Source: Candidatus Accumulibacter aalborgensis
GTDB taxonomy: Bacteria > Pseudomonadota > Gammaproteobacteria > Burkholderiales > Rhodocyclaceae
Length of the DNA: 64,000 bases
Assembly (NCBI RefSeq): GCF_900089955.1
Contig: NZ_FLQX01000002.1
Span: 1-64,000 of the forward strand
Direction: 5' to 3'
Position 1 is the first letter of the stretch; each line of letters begins with the position of its first letter. This document shows positions 44,291-54,602 of this stretch, piece by piece. Below the pieces are notes generated by a model. That model searched no databases and was not told the DNA's origin. It saw only the letters and a list, made by a program, of their open reading frames with translations. The position numbers and the translations under genes are program-made.

Positions 44291-46597
44291 TCAGTCCTCC
44301 GGCTTGACGGTTTCATCCACTGGGGGGGCCGGTTCCAGTTCGGCGGGAGCATTTTCCTGATAGAACAGCTCGTGGCTCGGACCCTTGGCGACGCCAGGAG
44401 AAGCCACCGATACGAGGCCTTCAGGAGTGGGGAGAAAGGACTCGGGAACATCCTTCAGCACCTTGGCCATATAGGCAATCCAGGTCGGCAGAGCGGCCGT
44501 ACCGCCCGTTTCGCCGTTACCCAGACTCTTTGGCTGATCGAAGCCGATCCACGAACAGCCGACAACCGTTTGCTGGTAGCCGCAAAACCAGGCGTCCACG
44601 TGCTCATTGGTGGTGCCCGTCTTGCCCGCGAGATCCTTGCGCTTGAGCGTCGCAGAGGCACGCGCCGCGGTGCCATAGATCGTCACATCACGCAGCATGC
44701 TGTCCATCAGGAAAGCGTTGCGTGGATCGATCGCCCGCAGAGTTTCATCACCCGCGGTGATCGGTTCGGCGCGCGCGAGTACCTGTTTCTTGTCGTCCTG
44801 TATCTCGCGAACGATGTAAGGTCGGATGCGGTAGCCACCGTTGGCAAAGACCGCGTAGGCGGTGACCATCTGCCAAGGAGTGACCGACCCGGCGCCCAGC
44901 GCCATCGTCAGATAGGGCGGATGCTTGCTGGCATCAAAGCCAAAACGGGTAACGTAGTCCTGCACAAAGCGCACGCCGCTCGCCTGCAGGAGGCGAATCG
45001 AGACCATGTTCTTAGACTTGGCCAGCGCTGTGCGCATGCTCATCGGGCCCTCGTACTTGCCGTCATAGTTCTTGGGTTCCCAGGCCTGGCTACCGGTTAC
45101 CGCGGAGGGAAAGCTGATCGGCTCGTCATTGATGATCGATGCTGGCGTAAAACCTTTTTCCAGCGCGCCGGAATAGATGAACGGCTTGAAACTCGAACCG
45201 GGCTGCCGCCACGCCTGCGTGACATGATTGAATTGGTTGCGATTGAAATCAAAGCCCCCGACCAGCGCACGGATGGCGCCATCGCGCGGGTCGGCAGCAA
45301 GGAAGGCGGCTTCCGCCTCGGGCATTTGCACGATACGCCAGTTGTTTTTTTCGTCGCTCTGAATGCGAATGATCGCGCCCCGGCGGATCCGCTTGTTTGG
45401 TGGTGCTTTTTGGTCAATCATACGGACAGCAACCTTCAGACCGTCGCCGCTGATGGTCACGACTTCGCCGCCACGGCGGTAGGCGCGAATTCGTTTACTG
45501 TCCGCTTGCAGGACGATGGCCGGGCGCAGGTCTTCGGCATCGTGAAAATCCTGCAGCAATTCGTCAAGAGCTTCATCCTGTTCCGACTTGATGTCGGCGA
45601 GGTCTACATAGGCTTCGGCACCGCGGTAGCCGTGCCTGCGGTCGTAGTCCATCACACCCCGCCGAAGGGCGGCATAGGCAGCTTCCTGGTCGTCCCTGAC
45701 GATCGTCGTGTAAACCCGCAGCCCTCGTGTATACACGTCATCGGGAAAGCGCTCGGCGGCAATCTGGCGCGCCATTTCGGTCACGAACTCGGCGTGTACA
45801 GGCGCCTCGTTGACGTCACGTTTGATGACCAGTGCTTGCTGCAGCGCCGCTTCGTATTGCCCGTTATCGATGAAACCGAGTTCGTTCATTCGGCGCAGCA
45901 CATACTGCTGGCGGAGACGCGCGCGCTTCGGATTGACCACCGGGTTGTAGGCCGAGGGAGCTTTCGGCAGCCCAGCGAGCATGGCCACTTCGGCGAGCGT
46001 CAGGTCGGCCAGCGGTTTGCCAAAGTAGGCATGTGCTGCCGCGGCGAAGCCATAGGCGCGCTGGCCGAGAAATATCTGGTTGATGTACAGCTCGAGAATC
46101 TGGTCCTTACTGAGATTGCTTTCAATCTTGAAAGAGAGAAGCGCTTCATAGAGCTTGCGTGTGTAGGTTTTTTCGGACGAAAGGAAGAAATTCTTGGCGA
46201 CCTGTTGGGTGATCGTCGATGCGCCCTGGCGTTTGCCGCCACCCAGCAGGTTGGCGTACAGTGCGCGCAGCACGCCAAGCGTGTCCACTCCGCCGTGCTG
46301 ATAGAAGCGCTCATCCTCGGCGGCCAGGATCGCCTGTTTCATGATCGCGGGAACGTCATGGATGTTGACAACGGCCCGCCGCTCCTCGCCGAACTCGCCA
46401 ATCAGATAGCCATCGGCGGTGTACACCCGCAGGGGAACCTTCGGTCGATAGTCGGTAAGAATCTCCAGCGACGGCAGGTTCGGATAGGTGAGGCTAAGGA
46501 CGACAGCCGCCAGGGCAATGGCCATTGCGGCGAGACCGACAACAAAAGCAATCGGGTACAGGAACCAGCGGAGGGCGGTAGGCAACAGAGCATCCAA
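44291..46597 (-). CDS. mrcA: Penicillin-binding protein 1A (bifunctional)
   Basis: Inner-membrane peptidoglycan glycosyltransferase and DD-transpeptidase of 768 residues. One N-terminal helix (IAFVVGLAAMAIALAAVVLSL) precedes the GT51 domain with AAEDERFYQHGGVD and GASTITQQVAKNFFLS. An OB-like insertion (about 300-420) is followed by the transpeptidase domain with the nucleophile in GSSFKPFIYS, the SxN motif SKN and KTGTT. The likely start is a TTG at 46597, as no in-frame ATG exists before the membrane helix; this start is weakly supported. It is divergent from pilM, the usual betaproteobacterial order. Confidence 0.94.
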   Translation of the reverse strand: MDALLPTALRWFLYPIAFVVGLAAMAIALAAVVLSLTYPNLPSLEILTDYRPKVPLRVYTADGYLIGEFGEERRAVVNIHDVPAIMKQAILAAEDERFYQHGGVDTLGVLRALYANLLGGGKRQGASTITQQVAKNFFLSSEKTYTRKLYEALLSFKIESNLSKDQILELYINQIFLGQRAYGFAAAAHAYFGKPLADLTLAEVAMLAGLPKAPSAYNPVVNPKRARLRQQYVLRRMNELGFIDNGQYEAALQQALVIKRDVNEAPVHAEFVTEMARQIAAERFPDDVYTRGLRVYTTIVRDDQEAAYAALRRGVMDYDRRHGYRGAEAYVDLADIKSEQDEALDELLQDFHDAEDLRPAIVLQADSKRIRAYRRGGEVVTISGDGLKVAVRMIDQKAPPNKRIRRGAIIRIQSDEKNNWRIVQMPEAEAAFLAADPRDGAIRALVGGFDFNRNQFNHVTQAWRQPGSSFKPFIYSGALEKGFTPASIINDEPISFPSAVTGSQAWEPKNYDGKYEGPMSMRTALAKSKNMVSIRLLQASGVRFVQDYVTRFGFDASKHPPYLTMALGAGSVTPWQMVTAYAVFANGGYRIRPYIVREIQDDKKQVLARAEPITAGDETLRAIDPRNAFLMDSMLRDVTIYGTAARASATLKRKDLAGKTGTTNEHVDAWFCGYQQTVVGCSWIGFDQPKSLGNGETGGTAALPTWIAYMAKVLKDVPESFLPTPEGLVSVASPGVAKGPSHELFYQENAPAELEPAPPVDETVKPED

Positions 46598-46791
46598 CAG
46601 AAAATGCAGATTGCCGATATTATAGGAGCGCGCCTGTGAAAAGGCTCGAACATCAAGCAGCCAAGCGCTGCCGGGTGCGTGGCAACAAAGTGCTTTACAT
46701 GCCGTGGCCTTGTTGCTAGCATCTAAAGTAGAATATCTATAAGCACGCTAACTACAAATTATTGAAGGGTTTTTTGGCGAGGGGTGGCGAT

Positions 46792-47871
46792 TTGCAGCTC
46801 GATCTTTCGATCTTTAATCCCAAGGCGCGCTCGCTGATCGGCCTCGACATCAGCTCGTCGTCGGTCAAGATGGTTGAACTGGCCGGCGATGGCAAAGGTG
46901 GCTACCGCGTCGACCGGTATGCGATCGAGGTCTTGCCGCGGGACGTGGTCTCGGACGGTAACATCGTCAATCTTGAGAGTGCCGCGGAGTCCGTCAGGCG
47001 TGCGTGGAAGAAGCTGGCCACGTCAACGAGACACGTTGCCATTGCCCTGCCGGCGTCGCATGTCATCACCAAGAAAATCATCGTGGCGGCCGGTCAGCGC
47101 GACGAAGACCTGGAAGTGCTGGTGGAATCGGAGGCTAACCAGTACATCCCGTTTGCGCTTGACGAGGTTAACCTCGATTTTCAGGTGGTGGGTCCGGCGC
47201 CCTCTTCGCCTGACGAGATCGAAGTCCTGATCGCTGCATCCCGCAAGGAGAAGGTCGAAGACCGTGTCGCCGTGGCTGAATCGGCCGGACTCAAGCCGGT
47301 GGTGCTGGATGTTGAGTCCTACGCCATGCTGGCGGCTTTTGAGCTGGTCCAGAAGCAGCTCGAGGACGGCGGCAAGGGGCAGATCATAGCGCTGGTCGAT
47401 GTGGGTGCCAACGTGATGAACCTGACCGTTCTTCGTAACGATCAGCAGCTTTACATTCGCGAGCAGGCCTTTGGTGGCAATCAACTGACGCAGGATATTG
47501 CGCGGGTTTTCGGAATGAGTTTTGAGGAGGCTGAAGCAGAGAAGCGTCGTCATAATTTGCCGGAAAAGTACGAAGCGGAACTGTTGCGGCCGTTTCTTGA
47601 AGCGATGGCGCTCGAACTATCGCGTGCGCTGCAGTTTTTCTTTACTTCGACCCAGTTCAACCAAATCAACCACATCGTTCTCGCAGGTGGCTGCGCAGTC
47701 ATGCCGGGCGCCGACGAAGTCGTTGCTGCGCGCACACAGATCAACACGATCATTGCCAATCCGTTTGCCGACATGGTGCTTTCCGAACGGGTGCGCGGCA
47801 AGAGTCTACTGACCGACGCCTCGTCATTGATGGTCGCCTGCGGCCTCGCCCTGCGGAGGTTTGATCAATGA
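46792..47871 (+). CDS. pilM: Type IV pilus assembly protein PilM
   Basis: Cytoplasmic actin-like ATPase that binds the PilN N-terminus and links the inner-membrane alignment complex to the motor. The start of the fold is LIGLDISSSSVKMVEL (residues 16-31). Later segments IALVDVGANVMNLTVL (phosphate 2) and HIVLAGGCAVMPGADEVV (adenosine motif) complete the nucleotide site. A TTG start at 46792 is chosen, with GAGGGG seven bases upstream, giving 359 residues; a TTG at 46762 would add ten. First gene of pilMNOPQ, whose genes overlap by four bases or abut. Confidence 0.94.
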   Translation: MQLDLSIFNPKARSLIGLDISSSSVKMVELAGDGKGGYRVDRYAIEVLPRDVVSDGNIVNLESAAESVRRAWKKLATSTRHVAIALPASHVITKKIIVAAGQRDEDLEVLVESEANQYIPFALDEVNLDFQVVGPAPSSPDEIEVLIAASRKEKVEDRVAVAESAGLKPVVLDVESYAMLAAFELVQKQLEDGGKGQIIALVDVGANVMNLTVLRNDQQLYIREQAFGGNQLTQDIARVFGMSFEEAEAEKRRHNLPEKYEAELLRPFLEAMALELSRALQFFFTSTQFNQINHIVLAGGCAVMPGADEVVAARTQINTIIANPFADMVLSERVRGKSLLTDASSLMVACGLALRRFDQ

Positions 47872-48434
47872 TCCGCATCAACCTCCTGCCCCACCGGGAA
47901 GAGAAGCGCAGGGCGCGACGGCAACAGTTCTATGCGCGGATCGGCTTGATGACCGTTCTGTCGGGCTTGCTCGTGTTTCTCGTGTACTCGGTGATTGCCA
48001 GCCACATCTCGGCACAGGATGCCAGAAACGAGTTTCTGCGCAAGGAGATCGCCGTGCTGGACAAGCAGATTGACCAGATCAAGCGGCTCAAGGAGCAAAG
48101 TCACGCCTTGATGGAGCGTAAGCGGATCATCGAATCCTTGCAACGGGATCGGGCGGAAGCAGTGCGCTTGTTGAGCGAACTGGCGAAGCAGATGCCGGAG
48201 GGGGTCTACATCCGCTCGCTCAAGCAGGAAGGACAAAAGATCAGCCTGGTCGGTTTTGCTCAGTCCAGCGCTCGAGTATCGACGCTGATGCGCAACATCG
48301 AAGCATCGCCCTGGCTTGAAAGGCCACAGTTGATAGAAATCAAGGCCGTGATCGTCGACAAACGTCGTCTCAATGAGTTCTCCATGAATGCATCGCTCAA
48401 GAGGGCTGCCGCTGGGCAAGGGGTGCAGAAATGA
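47868..48434 (+). CDS. pilN: Type IV pilus assembly protein PilN
   Basis: Bitopic inner-membrane protein of the alignment subcomplex (188 residues). It begins with the conserved INLLPHREEKRRARR peptide that inserts into PilM. One membrane helix follows (about residues 25-45, MTVLSGLLVFLVYSVIASHI), then a coiled coil (about 50-95) and a ferredoxin-like periplasmic domain starting near MPEGVYIRSLKQEG. The start overlaps the pilM stop and its end overlaps the pilO start, both by four bases. Confidence 0.95.
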   Translation: MIRINLLPHREEKRRARRQQFYARIGLMTVLSGLLVFLVYSVIASHISAQDARNEFLRKEIAVLDKQIDQIKRLKEQSHALMERKRIIESLQRDRAEAVRLLSELAKQMPEGVYIRSLKQEGQKISLVGFAQSSARVSTLMRNIEASPWLERPQLIEIKAVIVDKRRLNEFSMNASLKRAAAGQGVQK

Positions 48435-49105
48435 AGGCTCGCGCGCTGCCCACGATCGATTTCAAGGCCCTCCTTCTCGATTTCCAGAACCTGAATCCCC
48501 GGGATGTCGGCACCTGGCCTGCCGCACCGCGCGTGGCCGTCCTGCTCGGCTTGTCCTTGACCATCCTGTTGGCCGGCTGGTGGTTTGTGTGGGTTGACCA
48601 GTTGGCGGATCTGGACACGAAGCAGCGGGCGGAACTGAAGCTGCGCGAGGAATTCCTGGCCAAGAAAAGGGAGGCCGTGAACCTCGACCTGTACATCCAG
48701 CAGTTGAACGAGATCGACCGCTCCTTCGGAGCACTCCTGAAGCAACTGCCGAACAAGTCGGAAGTCGAGGCCTTGCTGGTCGAAATCAATCAGTCGGGGA
48801 TGGGAAGAGGGCTACAGTTCGAGCTGTTCAAGCCGGGATCGGAGCAAGTCAAGGATTTTTATGCTGAGTTGCCGATCAACGTGCGATTGACCGGGACCTA
48901 CCATGATTTCGGGGCTTTCGCCGGGGATATCGGCAAGCTGTCCAGGATTGTCACACTGAACAACATCGCCATCGCCACAAACCCGCAGAGCAAGGATGGA
49001 AGTCTGGTGATGGATGCGGTCACGAAAACCTTTCGCTACCTCGATGAAGACGAACTGGCAGCGAAGAAGAAGGCCGCCCAGGCTGCAAAGGCGGCGAAGA
49101 AATGA
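48431..49105 (+). CDS. pilO: Type IV pilus assembly protein PilO
   Basis: Partner of PilN; the two form periplasmic heterodimers that contact PilP. A 224-residue bitopic protein with a cytoplasmic stretch, one membrane helix (VAVLLGLSLTILLAGWWFVWV, about residues 34-54), a coiled coil and a PilO fold beginning near LPNKSEVEALLVEINQSG. The C-terminal tail is Lys/Ala-rich (ending AAKAAKK). It overlaps pilN and pilP by four bases. Confidence 0.95.
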   Translation: MKARALPTIDFKALLLDFQNLNPRDVGTWPAAPRVAVLLGLSLTILLAGWWFVWVDQLADLDTKQRAELKLREEFLAKKREAVNLDLYIQQLNEIDRSFGALLKQLPNKSEVEALLVEINQSGMGRGLQFELFKPGSEQVKDFYAELPINVRLTGTYHDFGAFAGDIGKLSRIVTLNNIAIATNPQSKDGSLVMDAVTKTFRYLDEDELAAKKKAAQAAKAAKK

Positions 49106-49626
49106 CGAAACTTCTCCAGCTCACCACTCTGCTTTGCAGTATGGTGTTGGTCGCTTGTTCCGCAGGCGATGACGAGGAATTGCGACAGTGGACGACGACT
49201 GTCGGCCAGGACGCCAAGGGCAAGGTTCCGCCTCTGCCGGTGGTCGAACCCTACGAGCCCGTCCCCTATGATGTGGGCAACCTTCTCGACCCTTTCAAGC
49301 CGGCAAAAATGGGACCCGATGAGAAAAAGGGAGGCGGTGGCTTTCGGCCGGACCTGGAGAGACCCAAGGAACCCTTGGAGGCTTACCCACTTGAATCGCT
49401 GAAATACGTCGGCGTGATGACCAGAAGGAAGGTGTCGTATGCCATCATCCAGGCTGAGGCTGCTTTGTACCAGGTCAAGATCGGAAATTACATGGGGCAA
49501 AACTTTGGCGTAGTGGTCAATGTTTCCGAGTCAGAAGTGACTTTGCGCGAGCTCATTCAGGATTCTGCAGGGGACTGGGTCGAGAGAACGAGCACCTTGC
49601 TGTTGCAGGAGAAGGGAGCAAAGTAA
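49102..49626 (+). CDS. pilP: Type IV pilus lipoprotein PilP
   Basis: Inner-membrane lipoprotein (174 residues) that bridges PilN/PilO to the secretin PilQ. The signal ends in the lipobox LVAC with acylated Cys19, followed by an acidic +2 region (SAGDDEE). A proline-rich linker precedes the beta-rich homology region domain with YPLESLKYVGVMTRRKVSYA and YQVKIGNYMGQNFG. It overlaps pilO and ends immediately before the pilQ ATG. Confidence 0.94.
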   Translation: MTKLLQLTTLLCSMVLVACSAGDDEELRQWTTTVGQDAKGKVPPLPVVEPYEPVPYDVGNLLDPFKPAKMGPDEKKGGGGFRPDLERPKEPLEAYPLESLKYVGVMTRRKVSYAIIQAEAALYQVKIGNYMGQNFGVVVNVSESEVTLRELIQDSAGDWVERTSTLLLQEKGAK

Positions 49627-51690
49627 ATGAAGCAGATCAAACGATACCTGTTCGGCGCACTGCTGGTCGGGGGTGTGCTGCTGGCGTTGGTAACCGCAGA
49701 TGCCCAGGAAGCGAGGCCAAATTCGATCGAGGCACTGACCGTTCTCCAACAAGGCTCGGTGCTGAACGTCAGACTGACGTTCAAGGAACCATTGCAAGGC
49801 TTACCTCCGGCCTTCAGCGTCGCCAAGCCGGCCCGCATCGCGTTCGACTTCCCGAATACGACCAATGGCATGGGAAAATCGAGCCAGACCTATAACGAGG
49901 GAGATCTGAAGAGCGCCAATATCGTCCAGGCGGAAGACCGGACTCGCGTGGTCCTCAATCTGCAGAAGGCAATGACCTACGAGGCGACCGTCGAGGGCAA
50001 CAATCTCCTGCTTGCCCTGGTGCCGAGCAGGGTGCCTGAAGGTATTGTCCCTGTGGAACACTTCGCGAAAGCGTCTCCCTCGCAGAGTCTGAACAGCGTC
50101 CGTGACATCGGGTTCCGGCGGGGAAAGGATGGCGAGGCGCGGATCACGGTTGACCTTAGCGATTCGAATGCGGGCATCGACATTCGGCAGCAGGGCGCCA
50201 ATCTGGTCGTCGACTTCGCCAGGGTGAGCGTCCCGGAAGCGCTGCGCAAGCGGCTTGATGTGACCGATTTCGCGACCCCTGTACAGTCCGTGACTACCGT
50301 GCAGAAGGGCGAGAACGCCCGCATGACAATTACCCCGCGGGGCCTGTGGGAGCACAATGCGTACCAGAGCGACTCTCAGTTTGTCATTGAAGTCAAGCCC
50401 GTCATCGAGAATCCCAACAAATTGGTACAGGGGTCCCGAGGAGGCTATCAGGGTGAAAAGCTGTCGCTTAATTTCCAGAACGTCGATGTCCGCCGTCTGC
50501 TGCAGGTAATCGGCGAGTTTACCGGCATGAACATGGTCATCAGTGACTCCGTCGGCGGGGCGATCACGCTGATTCTGAAGGACGTTCCGTGGGATCAGGC
50601 GCTCGACATCATCATGCAGCAGAAGGGGCTGGACATGCGCAAAAATGGCAATGTCATCCTTATCGCGCCGCGCGAAGAAATTGCGACCAAGGAAAAGCTC
50701 GAATTCGAATCCAAAATTCAGATCAGCGACCTCGAACCTCTGCTCACCGAGAGTTTCCAGATGAACTATATCAAGGCTGAGGATGCGGTGAAGCTGCTTG
50801 ACAACGACAAGCAGCGACTGCTCTCGAAGCGCGGCAGCGCGGTTCAGGACGTCCGCTCGAACATGATTTTCGTCAAGGACACTCCAAGCCGTCTCGATGA
50901 CGTGCGAGCGATGATTGCCAAGGTCGACACGCCGAACCGGCAGGTCATGATCGAGGCGCGAATCGTCGAAGCGGGTGACAGCTTCGCCAAGAATCTGGGC
51001 ATCCGCCTGGGCTGGAGGCAAACATTTCCCAATGGAGCGGTGACCGTCGGAGGAGGTCAGAATTTCAGTGGACAGCTCGACATGTCCGGAACGCAGGTCA
51101 ACCTTCCTGCGACGCCGCGAGCCGGCAACCCCGGCATTTTGTCTTTTCTGCTATTCAACCAGGGGCTGACGCAGTTTCTCACCGCCGAGATCTCGGCGCT
51201 GGAAGCTGACGGCCGCGGTAAGGTGATCTCCAGTCCGCGCGTCATGACGGCGAATAATGTTGAAGCGACCATAGAACAGGGCACCGACATTCCTTATCAG
51301 CAGGCGACCAGTTCCGGCGCCACCAGCGTCTCCTTCAAGAAGGCAGTCCTGTCGTTGAAAGTGACGCCTCAGATTACGCCGGATGGCAAGGTTTCGATGA
51401 CCCTGGACGTCCACAAGGATACGCCGAACACCACCTTGTCGACCGGCGCGGGAGTCGCCATCGACACCAAGCAGGTCAAGACCGTAGTATTGGTCGAAAA
51501 CGGGGGCACTGTAGTCATTGGCGGCATCTACACGCAGACGATTCGCAACAATACGCAACGAATTCCTTTCTTCGGTGATCTGCCGTATGTCGGCTGGCTG
51601 TTCAAGAACCGGGAAGTCATTGACGACAAGACCGAGTTGCTGGTCTTCGTCACGCCTCGAATCGTTGCCGAAAGCATGTCGGTACGCTGA
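49627..51690 (+). CDS. pilQ: Type IV pilus secretin PilQ
   Basis: Outer-membrane secretin through which the pilus passes (687 residues). A signal peptide (LFGALLVGGVLLALVTADAQ) is followed by two AMIN-type peptidoglycan-binding domains (about residues 35-250), an STN/N0 domain (KLSLNFQNVDVRRLLQVIGE, about 277-296), an N1 domain (EPLLTESFQMNYIKAEDAV) and the secretin barrel, ending in VENGGTVVIGGIYTQ and ELLVFVTPRIV. All parts needed for function appear intact. Last pil gene; a weak terminator follows, before aroK. Confidence 0.96.
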   Translation: MKQIKRYLFGALLVGGVLLALVTADAQEARPNSIEALTVLQQGSVLNVRLTFKEPLQGLPPAFSVAKPARIAFDFPNTTNGMGKSSQTYNEGDLKSANIVQAEDRTRVVLNLQKAMTYEATVEGNNLLLALVPSRVPEGIVPVEHFAKASPSQSLNSVRDIGFRRGKDGEARITVDLSDSNAGIDIRQQGANLVVDFARVSVPEALRKRLDVTDFATPVQSVTTVQKGENARMTITPRGLWEHNAYQSDSQFVIEVKPVIENPNKLVQGSRGGYQGEKLSLNFQNVDVRRLLQVIGEFTGMNMVISDSVGGAITLILKDVPWDQALDIIMQQKGLDMRKNGNVILIAPREEIATKEKLEFESKIQISDLEPLLTESFQMNYIKAEDAVKLLDNDKQRLLSKRGSAVQDVRSNMIFVKDTPSRLDDVRAMIAKVDTPNRQVMIEARIVEAGDSFAKNLGIRLGWRQTFPNGAVTVGGGQNFSGQLDMSGTQVNLPATPRAGNPGILSFLLFNQGLTQFLTAEISALEADGRGKVISSPRVMTANNVEATIEQGTDIPYQQATSSGATSVSFKKAVLSLKVTPQITPDGKVSMTLDVHKDTPNTTLSTGAGVAIDTKQVKTVVLVENGGTVVIGGIYTQTIRNNTQRIPFFGDLPYVGWLFKNREVIDDKTELLVFVTPRIVAESMSVR

Positions 51691-51713
51691 CCGGGTGTCT
51701 GGCTTAGGCGAGA

Positions 51714-51736
51714 AGCCGGTGATGAGCCGGCTTTTT
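51714..51736 (+). terminator. Weak Rho-independent terminator after pilQ
   Basis: A 6-bp stem AGCCGG/CCGGCT with a 7-base loop is followed by four or five T. The short stem suggests partial read-through into aroK-aroB. Confidence 0.5.
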
Positions 51737-51786
51737 GGTGCCCGGCTTGTGCTTTGACACTCCACGCTGGAAAATTGAATGCGCTC

Positions 51787-52323
51787 GTGAACACCGATGA
51801 AAAAAATCGCAATATCTACCTGGTCGGCCTGATGGGAGCTGGAAAGACGACGATCGGCAGGGCTTTGGCCAAGCGCCTGGCCTATATTTTCGTCGACTCG
51901 GATCACGAGATTGCCGCCCGCACAGGAGTCAGCCTGCCGACGATCTTCGAAATCGAGGGCGAGGAGGGTTTTCGCAAGCGTGAAGCGATGGTCATCGCTG
52001 ATCTTGCCAGCCGCCGTGGCCAGGTGGTGGCCACGGGTGGAGGAGCCGTCCTGCGGCCCGAGAATCGCGACACTCTCAGCAGCAGCGGCTTTGTCATCTA
52101 CCTCAACGTACCACTGCAGACGCTCTGCGAGCGCACGCGGCACGACAAGAACCGCCCGCTCCTGCAAGTGAATGATCCGTTGCAAAAGCTCAGGGAACTG
52201 CACCAGCAGCGAGACCACCTCTACCGTAGCATTGCCAACGTCGTGCTCGCTGGTAGTCGAATTACCGTGCAGTCGGTCTTGAACCTACTGATCAAGGAAG
52301 GGGGAGTGTCCTGGAAACGCTAA
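51787..52323 (+). CDS. aroK: Shikimate kinase
   Basis: Phosphorylates shikimate at the 3-hydroxyl in aromatic amino acid synthesis. Family motifs are the P-loop [25 protein letters not shown] (Asp for Mg and shikimate), [11 protein letters not shown] and [13 protein letters not shown]; the lid segment is [12 protein letters not shown]. The start is unclear: GTG at 51787 gives 178 residues and the family's usual short N-terminus, whereas TTG at 51775 or 51754 would lengthen it. None has a strong ribosome-binding site. It is linked to aroB, whose start lies inside its last codons. Confidence 0.92.
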   Translation: MNTDEKNRNIYLVGLMGAGKTTIGRALAKRLAYIFVDSDHEIAARTGVSLPTIFEIEGEEGFRKREAMVIADLASRRGQVVATGGGAVLRPENRDTLSSSGFVIYLNVPLQTLCERTRHDKNRPLLQVNDPLQKLRELHQQRDHLYRSIANVVLAGSRITVQSVLNLLIKEGGVSWKR

Positions 52324-53399
52324 CCGTTGCGCTGGGGGATCGTTCTTATCCGATCCATGTCGGGCGTGCGCTCCTCGAACGCACCGAGTTTCTGCTGCCG
52401 TTCATGCACCAGCCAAAGGCGGCGATCGTGACCAATGCCACCGTCGCACCATGGTATTTGCAGCGCTTGGCGGAGCCTTTGCGCCGGGCAGGCATTGAAG
52501 TCGTCGAGATCGTCTTGCCCGACGGTGAACAGTTCAAGGACTGGCGCACGCTGAACTCGATTTTCGACGTCCTGCTCGAACGCCGCTGCGAACGTTCGAC
52601 CACGCTGCTGGCCCTCGGCGGCGGCGTCGTCGGCGACATGACGGGCTTCGCGGCTGCCTGTTTTCAGCGCGGAATGCCCTTCATCCAGGTCCCTACGACC
52701 TTGCTGGCGCAGGTTGATTCGTCGGTCGGTGGCAAGACAGCAATCAACCACCCGCTGGGCAAGAACATGATTGGAGCTTTCCATCAACCCAGGCTGGTGC
52801 TGACCGATACCGATACGCTGATCACCCTGCCTGATCGTGAGTTGCGGGCGGGCTTGGCAGAGGTCATCAAGTACGGTCTGATCAGAGACTTGCCTTTCTT
52901 CGCATGGCTGGAGGCCAACCTGGACCTTCTCTTGTCTCGTGAGCCGATGGCGCTGGCGGAGGCCATTTGCCGCTCGTGCCGGAACAAGGCCGAGGTGGTC
53001 GTCGCTGACGAACGCGAAAGTGGCGAGCGAGCCCTGCTCAACCTGGGCCACACCTTCGGTCACGCCATCGAAACCGGCGTCGGTTATGGTCAGTGGCTGC
53101 ACGGCGAAGCGATCGCCGCGGGCACCCTGATGGCGGCACAACTATCGGCGCAGCTTGGCTGGATCAGTGCCGACGATGTCGCTCGGGTGGAGCGACTATT
53201 TCAACGCGCGGGTCTGCCTGTATACGGGCCGCTGCTGGCAGTCGATCGTTACCTCGATCTCATGCAGAACGACAAGAAGGTACGGGACGGCAAGCTCCGC
53301 CTCGTTCTCTTGCAACAGGTGGGCCAGGCAGTACTCACTGACGCTGCGCCGCAGGCCGACGTGCGAAAAGCCATTACCGTACGCTCCGCGCATGCTTGA
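52311..53399 (+). CDS. aroB: 3-dehydroquinate synthase
   Basis: Converts DAHP to 3-dehydroquinate using NAD and a divalent metal. Motifs include [33 protein letters not shown] (NAD site), [20 protein letters not shown] and the metal-ligand HTFGHAIE. Family members begin about 30 residues before the first ATG of this frame (52404). The missing N-terminus ([17 protein letters not shown]) is encoded upstream with no ATG, GTG or TTG. A CTG at 52311 sits five bases after a strong GGGGGAG site and gives 362 residues, the expected length. It overlaps aroK by 13 bases and dgt by eight. Confidence 0.92.
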   Translation: METLTVALGDRSYPIHVGRALLERTEFLLPFMHQPKAAIVTNATVAPWYLQRLAEPLRRAGIEVVEIVLPDGEQFKDWRTLNSIFDVLLERRCERSTTLLALGGGVVGDMTGFAAACFQRGMPFIQVPTTLLAQVDSSVGGKTAINHPLGKNMIGAFHQPRLVLTDTDTLITLPDRELRAGLAEVIKYGLIRDLPFFAWLEANLDLLLSREPMALAEAICRSCRNKAEVVVADERESGERALLNLGHTFGHAIETGVGYGQWLHGEAIAAGTLMAAQLSAQLGWISADDVARVERLFQRAGLPVYGPLLAVDRYLDLMQNDKKVRDGKLRLVLLQQVGQAVLTDAAPQADVRKAITVRSAHA

Positions 53400-54513
53400 A
53401 CTGGCGCCGTACGCCGTCTCCGCAGCCAACTCACGCGGTCGCCGGCAGCCGGACGCGGAACCCTCGCAGCGTAGCGAATTTCAGCGCGACAGGGACCGGA
53501 TCGTACACTCTACGGCCTTCCGGCGCCTTGAATACAAGACGCAGGTTTTCGTCAATCACGAGGGCGATCTGTTCCGCACCCGTTTGACGCATAGCCTTGA
53601 GGTGGCTCAGATCGCACGCGCCATTGCGCGCGCTCTGCAGCTCAACGAGGACCTTGCCGAAGCAATTTCCCTTGCCCACGACCTTGGCCATACGCCCTTT
53701 GGCCACGCCGGGCAGGACGCACTCAACGAGTGTATGCATGACCATGGAGGTTTCGAACACAATCTGCAAAGCCTGCGCACGGTCGACCTGCTCGAAGAGC
53801 GTTACGCTGCTTTCGATGGACTCAACCTGTGTTTCGAGACCCGTGAAGGAATCGTCAAGCATTGCTCTCTGGAAAACGCACGTCGGCTTGGCGATGTGGG
53901 CGAGCGCTTTCTTGATCGAACGCAGCCATCGCTTGAGGCGCAAATCTGCAATCTGGCCGATGAGATTGCCTACAACAATCACGATGTCGACGATGGATTG
54001 CGCGCCGGCTTGATCACGCTTGCCCAACTAGCGGAAGTCAGTCTCTTTGCGCGCCACGTTGGCGACGTCCGTAGCCTCTATCCTGGTCTTGGTGCGCGCC
54101 GTCTAATCCATGAGACGATCCGACGCATGATCAATGCGCTGGTCTGTGACCTGATCGAAACGACTGGCGGCAACCTCAAACGGAGACGGCCAGGAAACCT
54201 TGCCGATGTGCGACTGGGGCCGGTGCTGGTTGGCTTCTCGGACGAGCTATCTGAAGCGCAGCGCCACATGAAGCGCTTCTTGCGCGCCGAGCTTTATCAG
54301 CACTATCAGGTCTTGCGCATGGCCAGCAAGGCCCGGCGCATCATCAGCGATCTGTTCGCCACCTTTACCAGCGATCCGCGCCTGTTACCGCCACAGTACC
54401 AAGTCGCCGCCGGTGGCGACCAAATGCGCAGGGTTGCCGATTACATTGCCGGAATGACCGACCGCTATGCCATCAAGGAGCATCAGCGACTGTTTTCTGT
54501 CGGCGGAAGCTGA
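53392..54513 (+). CDS. dgt: Deoxyguanosinetriphosphate triphosphohydrolase-like protein
   Basis: HD-domain dNTPase (373 residues) that hydrolyses dNTPs to nucleoside and triphosphate. Metal-binding residues are visible in [20 protein letters not shown] (His) and [19 protein letters not shown] (HD), with a later [14 protein letters not shown] (Asp). The N-terminus carries the [22 protein letters not shown] signature. The ATG at 53392 overlaps the aroB stop. An upstream open frame to 53155 lies inside aroB and is rejected. Substrate preference cannot be told from sequence. Confidence 0.94.
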   Translation: MLELAPYAVSAANSRGRRQPDAEPSQRSEFQRDRDRIVHSTAFRRLEYKTQVFVNHEGDLFRTRLTHSLEVAQIARAIARALQLNEDLAEAISLAHDLGHTPFGHAGQDALNECMHDHGGFEHNLQSLRTVDLLEERYAAFDGLNLCFETREGIVKHCSLENARRLGDVGERFLDRTQPSLEAQICNLADEIAYNNHDVDDGLRAGLITLAQLAEVSLFARHVGDVRSLYPGLGARRLIHETIRRMINALVCDLIETTGGNLKRRRPGNLADVRLGPVLVGFSDELSEAQRHMKRFLRAELYQHYQVLRMASKARRIISDLFATFTSDPRLLPPQYQVAAGGDQMRRVADYIAGMTDRYAIKEHQRLFSVGGS

Positions 54514-54602
54514 CCCGCTTTACCGGCACGTCGACCAGGCCGCGCCAACGGTACGCGGCCCCCTCGCCACGAGTACGCCAATGCGACGAGGCACCAATTG
54601 CC

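Noticed and set aside
44372-46639. Plus-strand open frame of about 755 codons opposite mrcA
   Set aside because: It is a mirror of the PBP1A gene, whose catalytic motifs are intact on the other strand; no domain is recognisable in the antisense translation.
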